From: Rhizobium sp. Root1203
GTDB lineage: Bacteria > Pseudomonadota > Alphaproteobacteria > Rhizobiales > Rhizobiaceae
Length of the DNA stretch: 64,000 nucleotides
Reading direction: 5' to 3'
NCBI RefSeq assembly: GCF_001424945.1
Contig: NZ_LMCW01000069.1
Location: forward strand, 62,001 to 126,000
Shown: positions 16,146 to 24,828 of the stretch, in pieces
Layout of the letters: every line of letters starts with the position of its first letter
How positions within the stretch are numbered: the stretch's first letter is position 1
Translations under genes and position numbers: made by a program
Notes under the pieces: model-generated
The model's database searches: none
What the model was told of the DNA's origin: nothing
The model's input: the letters and a program-made list of their open reading frames with translations, nothing else

Positions 16146-17720
16146 ATGAGTACGCTCGGCGCATATTTCCGGCTCGCACGGGTCGGCTGGATCCTTGTGC
16201 GCGAAGGCGTCGTCTCGGCGCTGCCGTCCGAAGACCTGCCGCCGGCCGTCAGTGCCGCCAAGTCGTTTGCGGGCCTGTTTGCCCGCAACCGCGCCAGGTC
16301 CAGGAAGCGCAGCGACAGGCTCGCCCAGGCTGTCGAACGGCTTGGGCCTTCCTACGTCAAGATCGGCCAGTTCCTGGCGACGCGCCCGGATGTCGTCGGC
16401 GTCGAGTTCGCGGACGATCTCTCGCAGCTGCAGGATCGGATGGCCTTCTTCCCACCGGAAGCAGCCAAGGCGAGCATCGCGGGCTCGCTCGGCCGACCGG
16501 TCGAGGAGCTTTATGCGAGCTTCGGCAATCCGATTGCCGCCGCATCCATCGCCCAGGTGCACCCCGCGGAGGTGGAAACGCCCGCCGGCCTGAAGAAAGT
16601 GGCCGTCAAGGTGGTGCGCCCCGGCGTGCGTCAGCGCTTCTCGCACGATATCGAGGCGATGTATCTGGTCGCCCATCTGCAGGAGCGTTTCATGCCGTCG
16701 AGCCGGCGGCTGCGGCCGGTCGAGGTGACGAAGACGCTGGAGCAGACGACCAAGGTCGAGATGGACCTCCGACTGGAGGCCGCTGCCCTTTCGGAGATTG
16801 CCGAAAACACCCAGCAGGATCCGGGTTTCCGCGTACCGACGGTCGACTGGGAACGCACCGGCCGCGACGTCATAACCATGGAGTGGATCGACGGCGTGAA
16901 GATGTCCGACGTGGACGGCCTGCGGGCTGCCGGCCACGACCTCAACACCCTTGCCGACACGCTGATCCAATCGTTCCTGCGCCATACGCTGCGCGATGGC
17001 TTCTTCCATGCCGACATGCACCCCGGCAATCTTTTCGTCGATCCGAAGGGCATGATCGTTGCCGTCGACATGGGCATCGTCGGCCGGCTCGGCAAGAAGG
17101 AACGCCGCTTCCTCGCCGAGATCCTCTACGGGTTCATCACGCGGGATTATATCCGCGTGGCGGAGGTGCATTTCGAGGCCGGTTACGTGCCCGGGCACCA
17201 CAACGTCGAGAGCTTCGCGCAGGCCATCCGGGCGATCGGAGAGCCCATCCACGGGCAGCCGGCGGAGACCATCTCGATGGGCAAGCTGCTGACGCTGCTT
17301 TTCGAGGTGACCGAACTCTTCGACATGGAGACGCGGCCGGAACTGGTGATGCTGCAAAAAACGATGGTGGTGGTCGAAGGCGTTTCGCGCATCCTCAATC
17401 CGCGCTTCAACATGTGGAAGGCATCCGAGCCCGTCGTCGGCGACTGGATCCGTAACAATCTCGGCCCGAAGCGTATCGTCACCGATATCAAGGATGGCTT
17501 CAAGGCTGCGATCAAGCTTGCGGAAGCCGCACCCGAAATTGCGGCCAAGACGGAGAAATTCCATCACCAGCTTGTGCATATGAGCGAGCACGGCCTGCGC
17601 TTCGATGCGGAAACGGCAGAGGCGATCGGCAAGTCCGAAGCGCGCCACGGGCGTTCGGGCCGCCTCGCCCTGTGGGTGATCGCGCTGACGCTTCTCTATA
17701 TCGCATGGGTCGTGACCTGA
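16146..17720 (+). CDS. ubiB: UbiB atypical kinase/ATPase of ubiquinone biosynthesis
   Basis: A 524-residue ADCK/UbiB-family protein that supports assembly or access of lipid intermediates in ubiquinone synthesis. The diagnostic KxGQ motif (YVKIGQFLATRPD), the Ala-rich loop AAASIAQVH, the kinase-like HADMHPGNLFV and the metal-binding VDMGIVGRL are all present. A C-terminal membrane helix (LALWVIALTLLYIAWVV) anchors it in the inner membrane. It follows ubiE. In related rhizobia I recall coaBC lying next to it, whereas here about 8 kb of accessory genes intervene. Confidence 0.96.
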   Translation: MSTLGAYFRLARVGWILVREGVVSALPSEDLPPAVSAAKSFAGLFARNRARSRKRSDRLAQAVERLGPSYVKIGQFLATRPDVVGVEFADDLSQLQDRMAFFPPEAAKASIAGSLGRPVEELYASFGNPIAAASIAQVHPAEVETPAGLKKVAVKVVRPGVRQRFSHDIEAMYLVAHLQERFMPSSRRLRPVEVTKTLEQTTKVEMDLRLEAAALSEIAENTQQDPGFRVPTVDWERTGRDVITMEWIDGVKMSDVDGLRAAGHDLNTLADTLIQSFLRHTLRDGFFHADMHPGNLFVDPKGMIVAVDMGIVGRLGKKERRFLAEILYGFITRDYIRVAEVHFEAGYVPGHHNVESFAQAIRAIGEPIHGQPAETISMGKLLTLLFEVTELFDMETRPELVMLQKTMVVVEGVSRILNPRFNMWKASEPVVGDWIRNNLGPKRIVTDIKDGFKAAIKLAEAAPEIAAKTEKFHHQLVHMSEHGLRFDAETAEAIGKSEARHGRSGRLALWVIALTLLYIAWVVT

Positions 17721-17769
17721 TCGGGGCCGCCCTGCAAGCGGATTGGTTGATCGATCCGGATATGGCCGG

Positions 17770-19062
17770 CTAAGGTCTGGCCAGCCGCGCAACGGCGAGC
17801 GCCGCGATCATGCCCAGTGCCAGCATGGTCAGCGTGAAGACGACCACCGCGTTCCAGCCGCCCGTCCCCCAGACGTATCCTCCGGCCGAGCCTGCGACAC
17901 TGGAGCCAATGTAGTAGGCGAGCAGGTAGAGCGACGAGGCGTGGCCTTTGGTGCCGCGCGCAAGCCGGCCGACCAGTGCGCTTGCGACCGAGTGGGCAAT
18001 GAAGAAACCAGACGTCAGAAGCACGATGCCGAAGACGATCAGCGGCAGCGAGGAAGACAAGGTGACGGCGACGCCTGTCGCGGCAACCGCAATGCCTGCC
18101 GGCAGGACGATGAAGTGCCCGACGCGATCTCCCAGCATGCCGGCGGTCCACGAGGCAGCGATGCCGAAGAGATAGACGGTAAAGATCAGCCCGAGTTCGG
18201 TCTGGTTGAGATTGTAGGGCGCCTGGACGAGGCGGAAGCCGATGTAGTTATAGACGGTGACGAAAGTGCCCATCGCCAGGAAGCCGATGGCGAAGAGCAG
18301 CGGCAAGGCGGGATTGCCGACATGCCCGAGCCAGGCCTTCAGGTGGAAGCGGGCATCGACGCCCCGGCGCGGGGTGAAGTTGCGCGACGCGGGCAAAAGG
18401 ACGAAAAAGCCGATGGCGGCGGCAAGACCCAGAAGCCCGATGGCGCCAAGCGCCGGACGCCACGAGAAATATTCTGCGAGCGTACCGGTCACGACGCGGC
18501 CTGCCATGCCGCCGAAGGCATTGCCGGCGATGTAAAGGCCCATGGAGGCGCCAAGGCCGCGCGGATCGATCTCTTCCGACAGATAGGCCATGGCGACGGC
18601 CGGCACGCCGCCGAGGAGCAGTCCCTCCAGTGCGCGGATGGCCATAAGCGCATGCCAGCTCGGAACGAGCGCACAGGCGACGGTGCAGAGTGCGGCGCCC
18701 AGCAGCGAGGCAAACATCAGGCTGCGGCGTCCGAAGCCCTCGGAAACCGCTGCGGCACAGAAGATCGCAAAGGCGAGGAAACCGGTCGACAACGACAGCG
18801 ACAGCGAACTCGCCGCCGGGCTGACCCCGAAATCCTCGGCAAAGATCGGCATCAGCGGCTGCACGCAATAGAGCAGGGAGAAGGTCGCGAATCCCGACAG
18901 GAAGAGTGCGACGCTGGCGCGCCGGTAGGCCGCGGTGCCGCGCACCAGGAACCGCTCCTCCGCGGATTCGGCCCCGGGCGGCACGGTTGTACGGACAATC
19001 TGGAGACTGGGGCGGGACTGGCGTTCGAGGGCGTCTGGCTGCTTGTCTGCGGCGCGTGGCAT
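17770..19062 (-). CDS. MFS transporter, YnfM-like
   Basis: A 430-residue major-facilitator protein with 12 predicted helices. The first helix region reads SVALFLSGFATFSLLYCVQPLMP, typical of the YnfM/arabinose-efflux-like group. The cytoplasmic loop motif (SEGFGRRSLMFASLLGAALC) is a variant of the MFS A-motif. The substrate is unknown and probably exported. The ATG at 19062 is chosen over an upstream TTG. It is divergent from the LysR gene at 19158 with a 95-bp shared control region, suggesting regulation by that protein. It converges on ubiB. Confidence 0.9.
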   Translation of the reverse strand: MPRAADKQPDALERQSRPSLQIVRTTVPPGAESAEERFLVRGTAAYRRASVALFLSGFATFSLLYCVQPLMPIFAEDFGVSPAASSLSLSLSTGFLAFAIFCAAAVSEGFGRRSLMFASLLGAALCTVACALVPSWHALMAIRALEGLLLGGVPAVAMAYLSEEIDPRGLGASMGLYIAGNAFGGMAGRVVTGTLAEYFSWRPALGAIGLLGLAAAIGFFVLLPASRNFTPRRGVDARFHLKAWLGHVGNPALPLLFAIGFLAMGTFVTVYNYIGFRLVQAPYNLNQTELGLIFTVYLFGIAASWTAGMLGDRVGHFIVLPAGIAVAATGVAVTLSSSLPLIVFGIVLLTSGFFIAHSVASALVGRLARGTKGHASSLYLLAYYIGSSVAGSAGGYVWGTGGWNAVVVFTLTMLALGMIAALAVARLARP

Positions 19063-19157
19063 GGGGCACCAACCTTTCACGCCTTTTGATCTAGCCAAGG
19101 CAGCGCTATTTGTCCAATATATGAAACTGCCGTTGTCGATATGTTTTGGAGATACCT

Positions 19158-20030
19158 ATGGAACTTCGCCATATCCGCTATTTCCTCGCCGTGGCGGACG
19201 AGAAAAACTTCACGCGTGCGGCGGCAAAGCTCGGTATCGGCCAGCCGCCGCTCAGCCAACAGATCCGCGACCTTGAAAACGAGATCGGTGCGATGCTGTT
19301 TCACCGTGTGCCGCACGGTGCCGAACTGACGGAGGCGGGCACCGCGTTTCTGCCGGAAGCCAGCGCAGCGCTGGCATCTGCGGAGAAGGCGAAGCTCGCG
19401 GCCCAGCGCGCGACCCGGGGCGAGACCGGCCGTCTCGCGCTCGGCTTCACTGCCTCCTCGGCCTTCAATACGGCGGTCAGCGGGACGATCCGCCGTTTTC
19501 GCGGACAGTGGCCGGAGGTTGGCTTGTCGCTGACCGAAATGAACAGCAACTGGCTGATGGAAAAGCTGATGCGGGAGGAGATCGACGTCGCCTTCATCCG
19601 TCCCGGTCTGGAAGATCCAAAGGACGTCAGGCTGAAGCGGCTGGCGGACGAACCCATGCTGATCGCGCTTCCTGCCCACCATCCGCTTGCCAGACACAGC
19701 AAGGTGCCTCTCTCAGCCCTTGCCGGCGAACCCTTCATCCTGTTTCCGCGCACGGTGGGTCTCAGCCTCTACGACGACATCGTGCGCGGCTGCCGCGATG
19801 CCGGCTTCGAACTCGTGGTGACGCAGGAGGCGCCGCAGATTCCATCGGTCGTGAACCTTGTCGCGGCCGACCTCGGCGTGTCGATCGTGCCTGCCTCGAT
19901 CGCGCATCTGGCGCTCGACGGCGTCGCCTATCGACCTATCGAGGGCCCGCCGCTCGTGGCGCGTCTCGGGCTCGCCGTGCTCAAGGGACAACGCTCGCGC
20001 GTCGCGGCCAACATGATGAGCCTGATCTGA
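19158..20030 (+). CDS. LysR-family transcriptional regulator
   Basis: A 290-residue LTTR with the common N-terminus MELRHIRYFLAVADEKNFTRAAAKLGIGQPPLSQQIRDLE (described in part), resembling regulators of aromatic-compound and efflux genes. The effector domain has LPAHHPLA and PFILFPRTVG segments. GGAG lies eight bases before the ATG. It is divergent from the MFS gene at 17770-19062, the most likely target. It converges with another LysR gene (20040-20945) with only 9 nt between stops. Confidence 0.9.
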   Translation: MELRHIRYFLAVADEKNFTRAAAKLGIGQPPLSQQIRDLENEIGAMLFHRVPHGAELTEAGTAFLPEASAALASAEKAKLAAQRATRGETGRLALGFTASSAFNTAVSGTIRRFRGQWPEVGLSLTEMNSNWLMEKLMREEIDVAFIRPGLEDPKDVRLKRLADEPMLIALPAHHPLARHSKVPLSALAGEPFILFPRTVGLSLYDDIVRGCRDAGFELVVTQEAPQIPSVVNLVAADLGVSIVPASIAHLALDGVAYRPIEGPPLVARLGLAVLKGQRSRVAANMMSLI

Positions 20031-20039
20031 TCGCATGGC

Positions 20040-20945
20040 TCAGCCGGCAGGGTCCCAATAAGGCGGATCGCCGAATGCCTTGCGCAGGTGATCGGCCACG
20101 GCCCGCAGCTTGGCGGACGGATTGCGGCCCTCGGGATGGGCCATATAGATGAACTCGGCCTCAGGCCTGTAGCCGACATCGATCTCGACAAGCAGCCGTT
20201 CGCCGATGGCCGGGCCGGCGATGAAGGCGGGCAGCAGCGCCACGCCGAGGCCAGCCACGGCGGCGTCGCGGATCATGTCGCCATTGTTCATGCCGACGGC
20301 AAGCTTGGCGCGCACGACGATGGCGCCATCAGGCGTCTGGAATCGCCAGTCGGCAGCGCCGCGATTGGTGTAAAAGATGCCCTTGTGACGGTCGAGGTCG
20401 GCCAGCGTCTTCGGCACGCCATGGCGCTCGAGATAGCCGGGCGAGGCAACCAGCAGCCGGCGGCTTCGGCTGAGTTTCCAGGCGACCAATCGGGAATCGA
20501 TAATCGGGCCATGCCTGATGACGGCATCGTAGCCCTCGGAGGAGACGTCGACGCGACGGTCATCGATGTCGAGGACCAGTTCGATATCCGGATGCGCCAG
20601 GAGAAACGGATAAAGCGCAGGGCCGAGATGCATGCGACCGAAGGTGACGGGGGCGGCGATCCGCAGCGGTCCGGACAGCGTGCCGCGACGCACGGCCATT
20701 TCGGCGGTGGCCTCCTCGATTTCCTGCACGATACGCGTCGCGCGTTCCAGAAAGGCAGTGCCATCCTCGGTCAGCGTGAGCTTTCGCGTCGTCCGGTGCA
20801 GGAGTATCCCGCCGAGCGATCGCTCCAGTTCGGCCAATCTCTCGCTGACCACGGATTTGGAAAGGCGCAGGCGCCGCGCGGCTTCGCTGACGGAGCCTGA
20901 TTCCACGACGGCCACGAAGGCCGTTATTCCCTCTATCCTGATCAT
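20040..20945 (-). CDS. LysR-family transcriptional regulator of the SDR pair
   Basis: A 301-residue LTTR of the CrgA/YafC-like type (MIRIEGITAFVAVVESGSVSEAARRLRLSKSVVSERLAELE, in part), whose members often control neighbouring oxidoreductases. The HTH is at residues 4-63, the effector domain from about 90. It is divergent from the two short-chain dehydrogenase genes at 21072 and 21897, which are its probable targets. Two dyads sharing a TTCGG/CCGAA theme lie in the intergenic region. Confidence 0.9.
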   Translation of the reverse strand: MIRIEGITAFVAVVESGSVSEAARRLRLSKSVVSERLAELERSLGGILLHRTTRKLTLTEDGTAFLERATRIVQEIEEATAEMAVRRGTLSGPLRIAAPVTFGRMHLGPALYPFLLAHPDIELVLDIDDRRVDVSSEGYDAVIRHGPIIDSRLVAWKLSRSRRLLVASPGYLERHGVPKTLADLDRHKGIFYTNRGAADWRFQTPDGAIVVRAKLAVGMNNGDMIRDAAVAGLGVALLPAFIAGPAIGERLLVEIDVGYRPEAEFIYMAHPEGRNPSAKLRAVADHLRKAFGDPPYWDPAG

Positions 20946-20947
20946 CG

Positions 20948-20994
20948 TTCGGTATTTCCGAATTCGAGTTCCGTGATTTGGAGACTAATCCGAA
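20948..20994. promoter_or_regulatory. Paired LysR-type dyads between regulator and SDR genes
   Basis: Dyad 1: TTCGG-N5-CCGAA (20948-20962), 3 bp from the regulator's start codon. Dyad 2: TTTGGA-N6-TCCGAA (20977-20994), one mismatch. The shared half-site and 30-bp separation suit a LysR protein binding an autoregulatory and an activation site. Confidence 0.4.
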
Positions 20995-21071
20995 CAAAAG
21001 GAAAATGCCATCTTCCACTCATCGAAAGGGACGGCAAACGCCACCCCGACCCGCCAACGGAGACGAAATCA

Positions 21072-21836
21072 ATGAACCGCTTGAATGGAAAAGTCGCAAT
21101 CGTCACCGGCGCAAGCTCCGGCATCGGCCGTGCTACGGCAAAGCTTTTTGCTGCCGAAGGCGCCAAGGTTGTCGTCGGCGCCCGCCGCCAGGCAGAGCTC
21201 GACAGCCTCGTCGACGAGATCAAGGCATCGGGCGGCGACGCCGTCGCCATTGCCGGCGACGTCCGCTCGGAATCCTATCACAAGGCATTGGTGGCAGCTG
21301 CGGTGGAACGCTACGGCAAGCTCGACGTCGCCTTCAACAATGCCGGAACGCTCGGTGAAGCGGGCCCGAGCACCGGCGTATCCGAAGCCGGCTTTGCCGA
21401 GGCGCTGACGATCAACCTCACGGCCTCGTTCCTGGCTGCCAAGCACCAGATCGGCCAGATGGAAAAGAATGGCGGCGGCTCGGTCATCTTCACGTCGACC
21501 TTCGTCGGCTACAGCTTCGCTTTCCCCGGTGTTGCTGCATACGCCGCCAGCAAATCAGGCATCATCGGCCTGACACAGGCGCTTGCCGCAGAATTCGGCC
21601 AGCAGAAAGTGCGCGTCAACGCCATCTTGCCTGGCGCGGTCGATACGGACATGTATCGCGAGATGAACGACACGTCCGACAAGCAGAGCTTCATCACCAA
21701 CCTGCATGCGCTGAAGCGTGTTGCGGCTCCGGATGAACTCGCCCGCTCGGTTCTCTACCTCGCTTCGGACGATTCCAGCTTCGTCACCGGAACAGCATCG
21801 CTGGTCGACGGCGGCGCCTCGATCACCCGCACCTGA
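21072..21836 (+). CDS. Short-chain dehydrogenase/reductase
   Basis: A 254-residue classical SDR. The NAD(P) motif is TGASSGIG (residues about 11-18), followed by the NNAG strand motif and the catalytic Tyr-x3-Lys in YAASKSG with a preceding Ser (FTSTFVGYS region). The C-terminus VTGTASLVDGGASITRT is the usual SDR end. The substrate is unknown. It is the first of two SDR genes downstream of a divergent LysR regulator; 60 nt separate it from the second. A start 33 codons upstream is possible but lacks family support. Confidence 0.9.
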   Translation: MNRLNGKVAIVTGASSGIGRATAKLFAAEGAKVVVGARRQAELDSLVDEIKASGGDAVAIAGDVRSESYHKALVAAAVERYGKLDVAFNNAGTLGEAGPSTGVSEAGFAEALTINLTASFLAAKHQIGQMEKNGGGSVIFTSTFVGYSFAFPGVAAYAASKSGIIGLTQALAAEFGQQKVRVNAILPGAVDTDMYREMNDTSDKQSFITNLHALKRVAAPDELARSVLYLASDDSSFVTGTASLVDGGASITRT

Positions 21837-21896
21837 CGCAATGCCCGACGAGCGGATGACCGCAATCGCCAACATCAGCTATATGGAACAGAGACA

Positions 21897-22646
21897 ATGG
21901 CACGCCTGCAAAACAAGACAGCACTGATCACCGGCGGCACGAGCGGCATCGGCCTCGAAACCGCGCGCCAATTCATCGCCGAAGGCGCGCGGGTCGCGAT
22001 CACCGGCAGCAGCGCCAAGAGCGTCGAGGCCGCCCGCGCCGAGCTTGGCGACAAGGCACTGGTGATCCAGGCGGACGCCGGCAACGCGGTTGGCCAGAAG
22101 GCCGTGGCCGAAGCGATCGGGAGTGCCTTCGGCAAGCTCGACATTCTCTTCGTCAATGCGGGCGTCGCCGAGTTCGGTCCGCTCGAACAGTGGAGCGAAG
22201 CCGCCTTCGATAAATCCATCGCGATCAATGTGAAGGGGCCGTACTTCCTCATTCAGTCGCTTCTACCGATCTTCTCGAAGCAGACCTCGATCGTGCTCAA
22301 TACCTCGATCAACGCTCATATCGGCATGCCGAATTCCAGCGTCTACGCATTGACAAAGGGGGCGTTGCTGACACTGGCAAAAACGCTTTCCGGCGAACTC
22401 ATCGGCCGCGGCATCCGCGTCAATGCGGTCAGCCCCGGCCCCATCGCAACGCCGCTCTACAGCAAGCTCGGCATGTCGGAAGCAGACTCCAAGGCAATGG
22501 CCGCCCAGATCCAGTCGCAGATCCCGGTCGGCCGCTTCGGCGATGCCAGCGAGGTCGCCAAGACCATCGTCTTCCTTGCCTCCGACGAGGCTGCATACAT
22601 CGTCGGCAGCGAACTCGTCATCGATGGCGGGATGAGCAACCTCTGA
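21897..22646 (+). CDS. Short-chain dehydrogenase/reductase
   Basis: A 249-residue SDR with GGTSGIG nucleotide motif (about residues 13-19), the NAG strand (FVNAGVAEFGP), the catalytic Ser in LNTSINAHIGMPNSS and YALTKGALL as the Tyr-x3-Lys site. Only about moderately similar to its upstream neighbour, so they may have different substrates or act in sequence. A 15-bp-stem terminator begins 16 nt after the stop, closing the two-gene unit. This group is often annotated as glucose dehydrogenase-like or stress-associated oxidoreductase, without firm substrate. Confidence 0.9.
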   Translation: MARLQNKTALITGGTSGIGLETARQFIAEGARVAITGSSAKSVEAARAELGDKALVIQADAGNAVGQKAVAEAIGSAFGKLDILFVNAGVAEFGPLEQWSEAAFDKSIAINVKGPYFLIQSLLPIFSKQTSIVLNTSINAHIGMPNSSVYALTKGALLTLAKTLSGELIGRGIRVNAVSPGPIATPLYSKLGMSEADSKAMAAQIQSQIPVGRFGDASEVAKTIVFLASDEAAYIVGSELVIDGGMSNL

Positions 22647-22662
22647 CACCATCAAAGAACGC

Positions 22663-22706
22663 ATGGCAAGGCCGCGGCAGCTCTCCTCCGCGGCCTTGCC
22701 ATTTTC
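22663..22706 (+). terminator. Strong terminator after the SDR pair
   Basis: A perfect 15-bp inverted repeat (ATGGCAAGGCCGCGG and its complement at 22688-22702) with a 10-nt loop, followed by TTTCGTTG. The stem is one of the strongest in the window; the short T-run makes it a good though not perfect intrinsic terminator. Confidence 0.75.
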
Positions 22707-22758
22707 GTTGTGAGCGTCGACCAGCCGACCGCAGTCAACGACTGTGCGCCCTCGTTCC

Positions 22759-24129
22759 TCAGATCGATCGCAGCCTTGCCATTCTGAGATACACCCAGTC
22801 CATTGCGAGCATGACGGCAAGGGACAGGCCGACCAGCGGGAAGACGATCCCGCCGATGACGAGGATGGCGAGCAGGCCCCTGAACACACGCCTGTCGGAT
22901 GGCATTGGCGGCACGCCAAGCGATCCGGCCGGGCGTCGTTTCCACCACATGACACCTGCCGAGACGGCAAGCAGGACGATTGCGATGCAGGCCGCGAGCA
23001 GCACGAGCTGATTCGCCAGCCCGAATTGCTGGCCCATGTGGACGTTCACTCCCCATTCGAGCCATTTGCCGAGCGGGCCGTAATCCGCATAGCTCATGTC
23101 GATGAGCGGCTGTCCGGAATACTGATCCAGATGCACCACGCGTTGCTGCGAAAGATCGTCCGGATAGACCGACCCGGTGTAGACGCCGGCTGGCGTGTTG
23201 GGGATGTCCACGGCATAGCCGCGATGCAGGCCGAGGCGATCGAAGGTGGCGACGGCGGCGTCGAGCCCGATCGGCGCCACGCCGTGCGGATCGACGGCCG
23301 ACTGCGGCAGCCGCGCCTGCTCGAGCGACCAGGACGTTTTCGCGATATGACCCAGATGTTCGTCGGACATCGGTACGGCGGTCCGGACGCCGGCGGGATA
23401 GCCGAAGTTGCTGCCGTTGGCCCACTCGTTGACCTTGTCTCCCCACACGCTGGACCACGGCATGCCGGTGATTGCGAGGAAGACGATGAAGAAGCCGACA
23501 AAAATGCCCGTGACAGCGTGGGTATCGCGCCAGAAGACACGGCGCTTCGGCGTTCCGCGGACGCTGAGGACGCCGCCCGTCTGTCTGCGCGGCCACCAGA
23601 GATAGACACCGGTGCCGACGAGAAGGATCGACCAGCCGGCGGCAATCTCGATCAGGACGCGGGCATACGAGCCGAAATACTTCAAGCTGTGCAGGTAGCG
23701 GATCGTCCACATGATCGTCCCTCGATCGGGAAGCGCACCAAGCACCTTGCCGGAATAGGGATCTACGTAGACGGCAAGCTTGCCTTCGCTCTCGGTATTG
23801 ACCGTAATTTCGGCGGAGCCTGAGTCGGACGCCGGGTCGGTGAACTTGATCGCCATTCCCGGATGTGCGGCAAGCGCGGCCGCCACCATGGCGGACGGCG
23901 CAACGCTTGCCTCGCTTTGCCGAACCTCGACGCGCTTCAGTTCGGAATAGACGACCGAATCGATTTCGTCCCTGAAGAGATAAAGTGCGCCCGATACGGC
24001 GAGGGTGATCATGAAAGGCAGGACCATCAGGCCTGCATAGAAATGCCAGCGCCAGACGGCGCGATAGAGGTCGGACACGGATCGCACGGCAGCGCCGGTG
24101 CTCTCGCGACCGATGGTGAGATCGGACAT
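22759..24129 (-). CDS. PepSY-associated transmembrane protein
   Basis: A 456-residue inner-membrane protein of the PepSY_TM family. Helix 1 (about 26-48, FYAGLMVLPFMITLAVSGALYLF) carries the WHFYAG motif. A periplasmic PepSY domain follows (VYVDPYSGKVLG). Further helices lie near 160-180 and 205-225, then a second PepSY-like region (VHLDQYSGQPL) and two C-terminal helices. Such proteins are often iron-regulated and linked to TonB-dependent uptake, with a proposed role as membrane ferric reductase; no TonB receptor is adjacent here. It lies 68 nt downstream of a small Cys-rich gene on the same strand. Confidence 0.88.
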   Translation of the reverse strand: MSDLTIGRESTGAAVRSVSDLYRAVWRWHFYAGLMVLPFMITLAVSGALYLFRDEIDSVVYSELKRVEVRQSEASVAPSAMVAAALAAHPGMAIKFTDPASDSGSAEITVNTESEGKLAVYVDPYSGKVLGALPDRGTIMWTIRYLHSLKYFGSYARVLIEIAAGWSILLVGTGVYLWWPRRQTGGVLSVRGTPKRRVFWRDTHAVTGIFVGFFIVFLAITGMPWSSVWGDKVNEWANGSNFGYPAGVRTAVPMSDEHLGHIAKTSWSLEQARLPQSAVDPHGVAPIGLDAAVATFDRLGLHRGYAVDIPNTPAGVYTGSVYPDDLSQQRVVHLDQYSGQPLIDMSYADYGPLGKWLEWGVNVHMGQQFGLANQLVLLAACIAIVLLAVSAGVMWWKRRPAGSLGVPPMPSDRRVFRGLLAILVIGGIVFPLVGLSLAVMLAMDWVYLRMARLRSI

Positions 24130-24197
24130 GAGTATTTCCTAACGTGAAAGAATCGGGGTCGACACGCGGGTTTCGCGATGTCGGCTGCAACACAACG

Positions 24198-24617
24198 TCA
24201 GGCAGGAAGAGGCGGGCCGCGGGGTTGAGCGATCACCCCGCGCAGGACGGGCGCGGAGGCAAGCGCCTTTGGGAAAACGCTGTCGAACGCTGTTTCGACA
24301 GCAACGTGGAGGAAGCCGCTCTGCTCGACCAGGATTGCCGGAACAGCCGTCGCAGCCAGGCGGCAAAGCGTAGCGCAGGGGCACTCCGGCCCCTTCTTGA
24401 GCGGCGCAGTGTCACGGCCGGCATGGTCGAGCGGGTCGAACCCGGACATGGAGCAGATGACATGGAAGGGATCGGCAGCCGTTGCCGCCACCGCGCCCTG
24501 CGCCGTGCCTGCGAGGAGGCCCTGGATCAACAGCAGGCAGGCGACCAGCACCGCAATAGCGCTGCCAGACACTCTATCCTGCAATAAGCGCCGCATCATC
24601 CCCATATTGTCGTCCAT
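24198..24617 (-). CDS. Small Cys-rich membrane or secreted protein, DUF2946-like
   Basis: About 139 residues (or 132-133 if it starts at the MMRR methionines, which have GGGG just before). An N-terminal hydrophobic helix (SGSAIAVLVACLLLIQGLLAGTA) is a signal or anchor. The C-terminal part has Cys clusters (HVICSMSGFD and CPCATLCR) and two His, resembling DUF2946 proteins that accompany metal-uptake genes. The function is not established. It is upstream of the PepSY membrane gene, so the two probably form one unit for metal handling; that role is inferred. The frame is open for 100 codons upstream, but that part overlaps a divergent promoter region and looks non-coding. Confidence 0.6.
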   Translation of the reverse strand: MDDNMGMMRRLLQDRVSGSAIAVLVACLLLIQGLLAGTAQGAVAATAADPFHVICSMSGFDPLDHAGRDTAPLKKGPECPCATLCRLAATAVPAILVEQSGFLHVAVETAFDSVFPKALASAPVLRGVIAQPRGPPLPA

Positions 24618-24828
24618 GGCACAACACCATCGCGATGTCACGCCGGTTTGATGCCGCCCTGGAGCCATCATCGTCCGCAACGGGCCGTGATCGACAAGAG
24701 CGTCGATATCCCCCAGCCATGTCGCAGCCAGGCGGTTGCGCCGCCGGACCTTACGGCATAGTGGAATCCGGCGTCCCGTCGCCGCTGCGATTCCCGTCCG
24801 CCCCGAGCCCGCCTCCCCGGAGAACCCC

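Noticed and set aside
15966..17792. A 608-codon open frame on the - strand
   Set aside because: It is antisense to ubiB, whose kinase-like motifs are intact; the translation is Arg/His/Asp-rich and unlike any protein.
22652..24193. A 513-codon open frame on the - strand
   Set aside because: It overlaps the PepSY membrane gene in another frame on the same strand and translates to an Arg-rich low-complexity protein.
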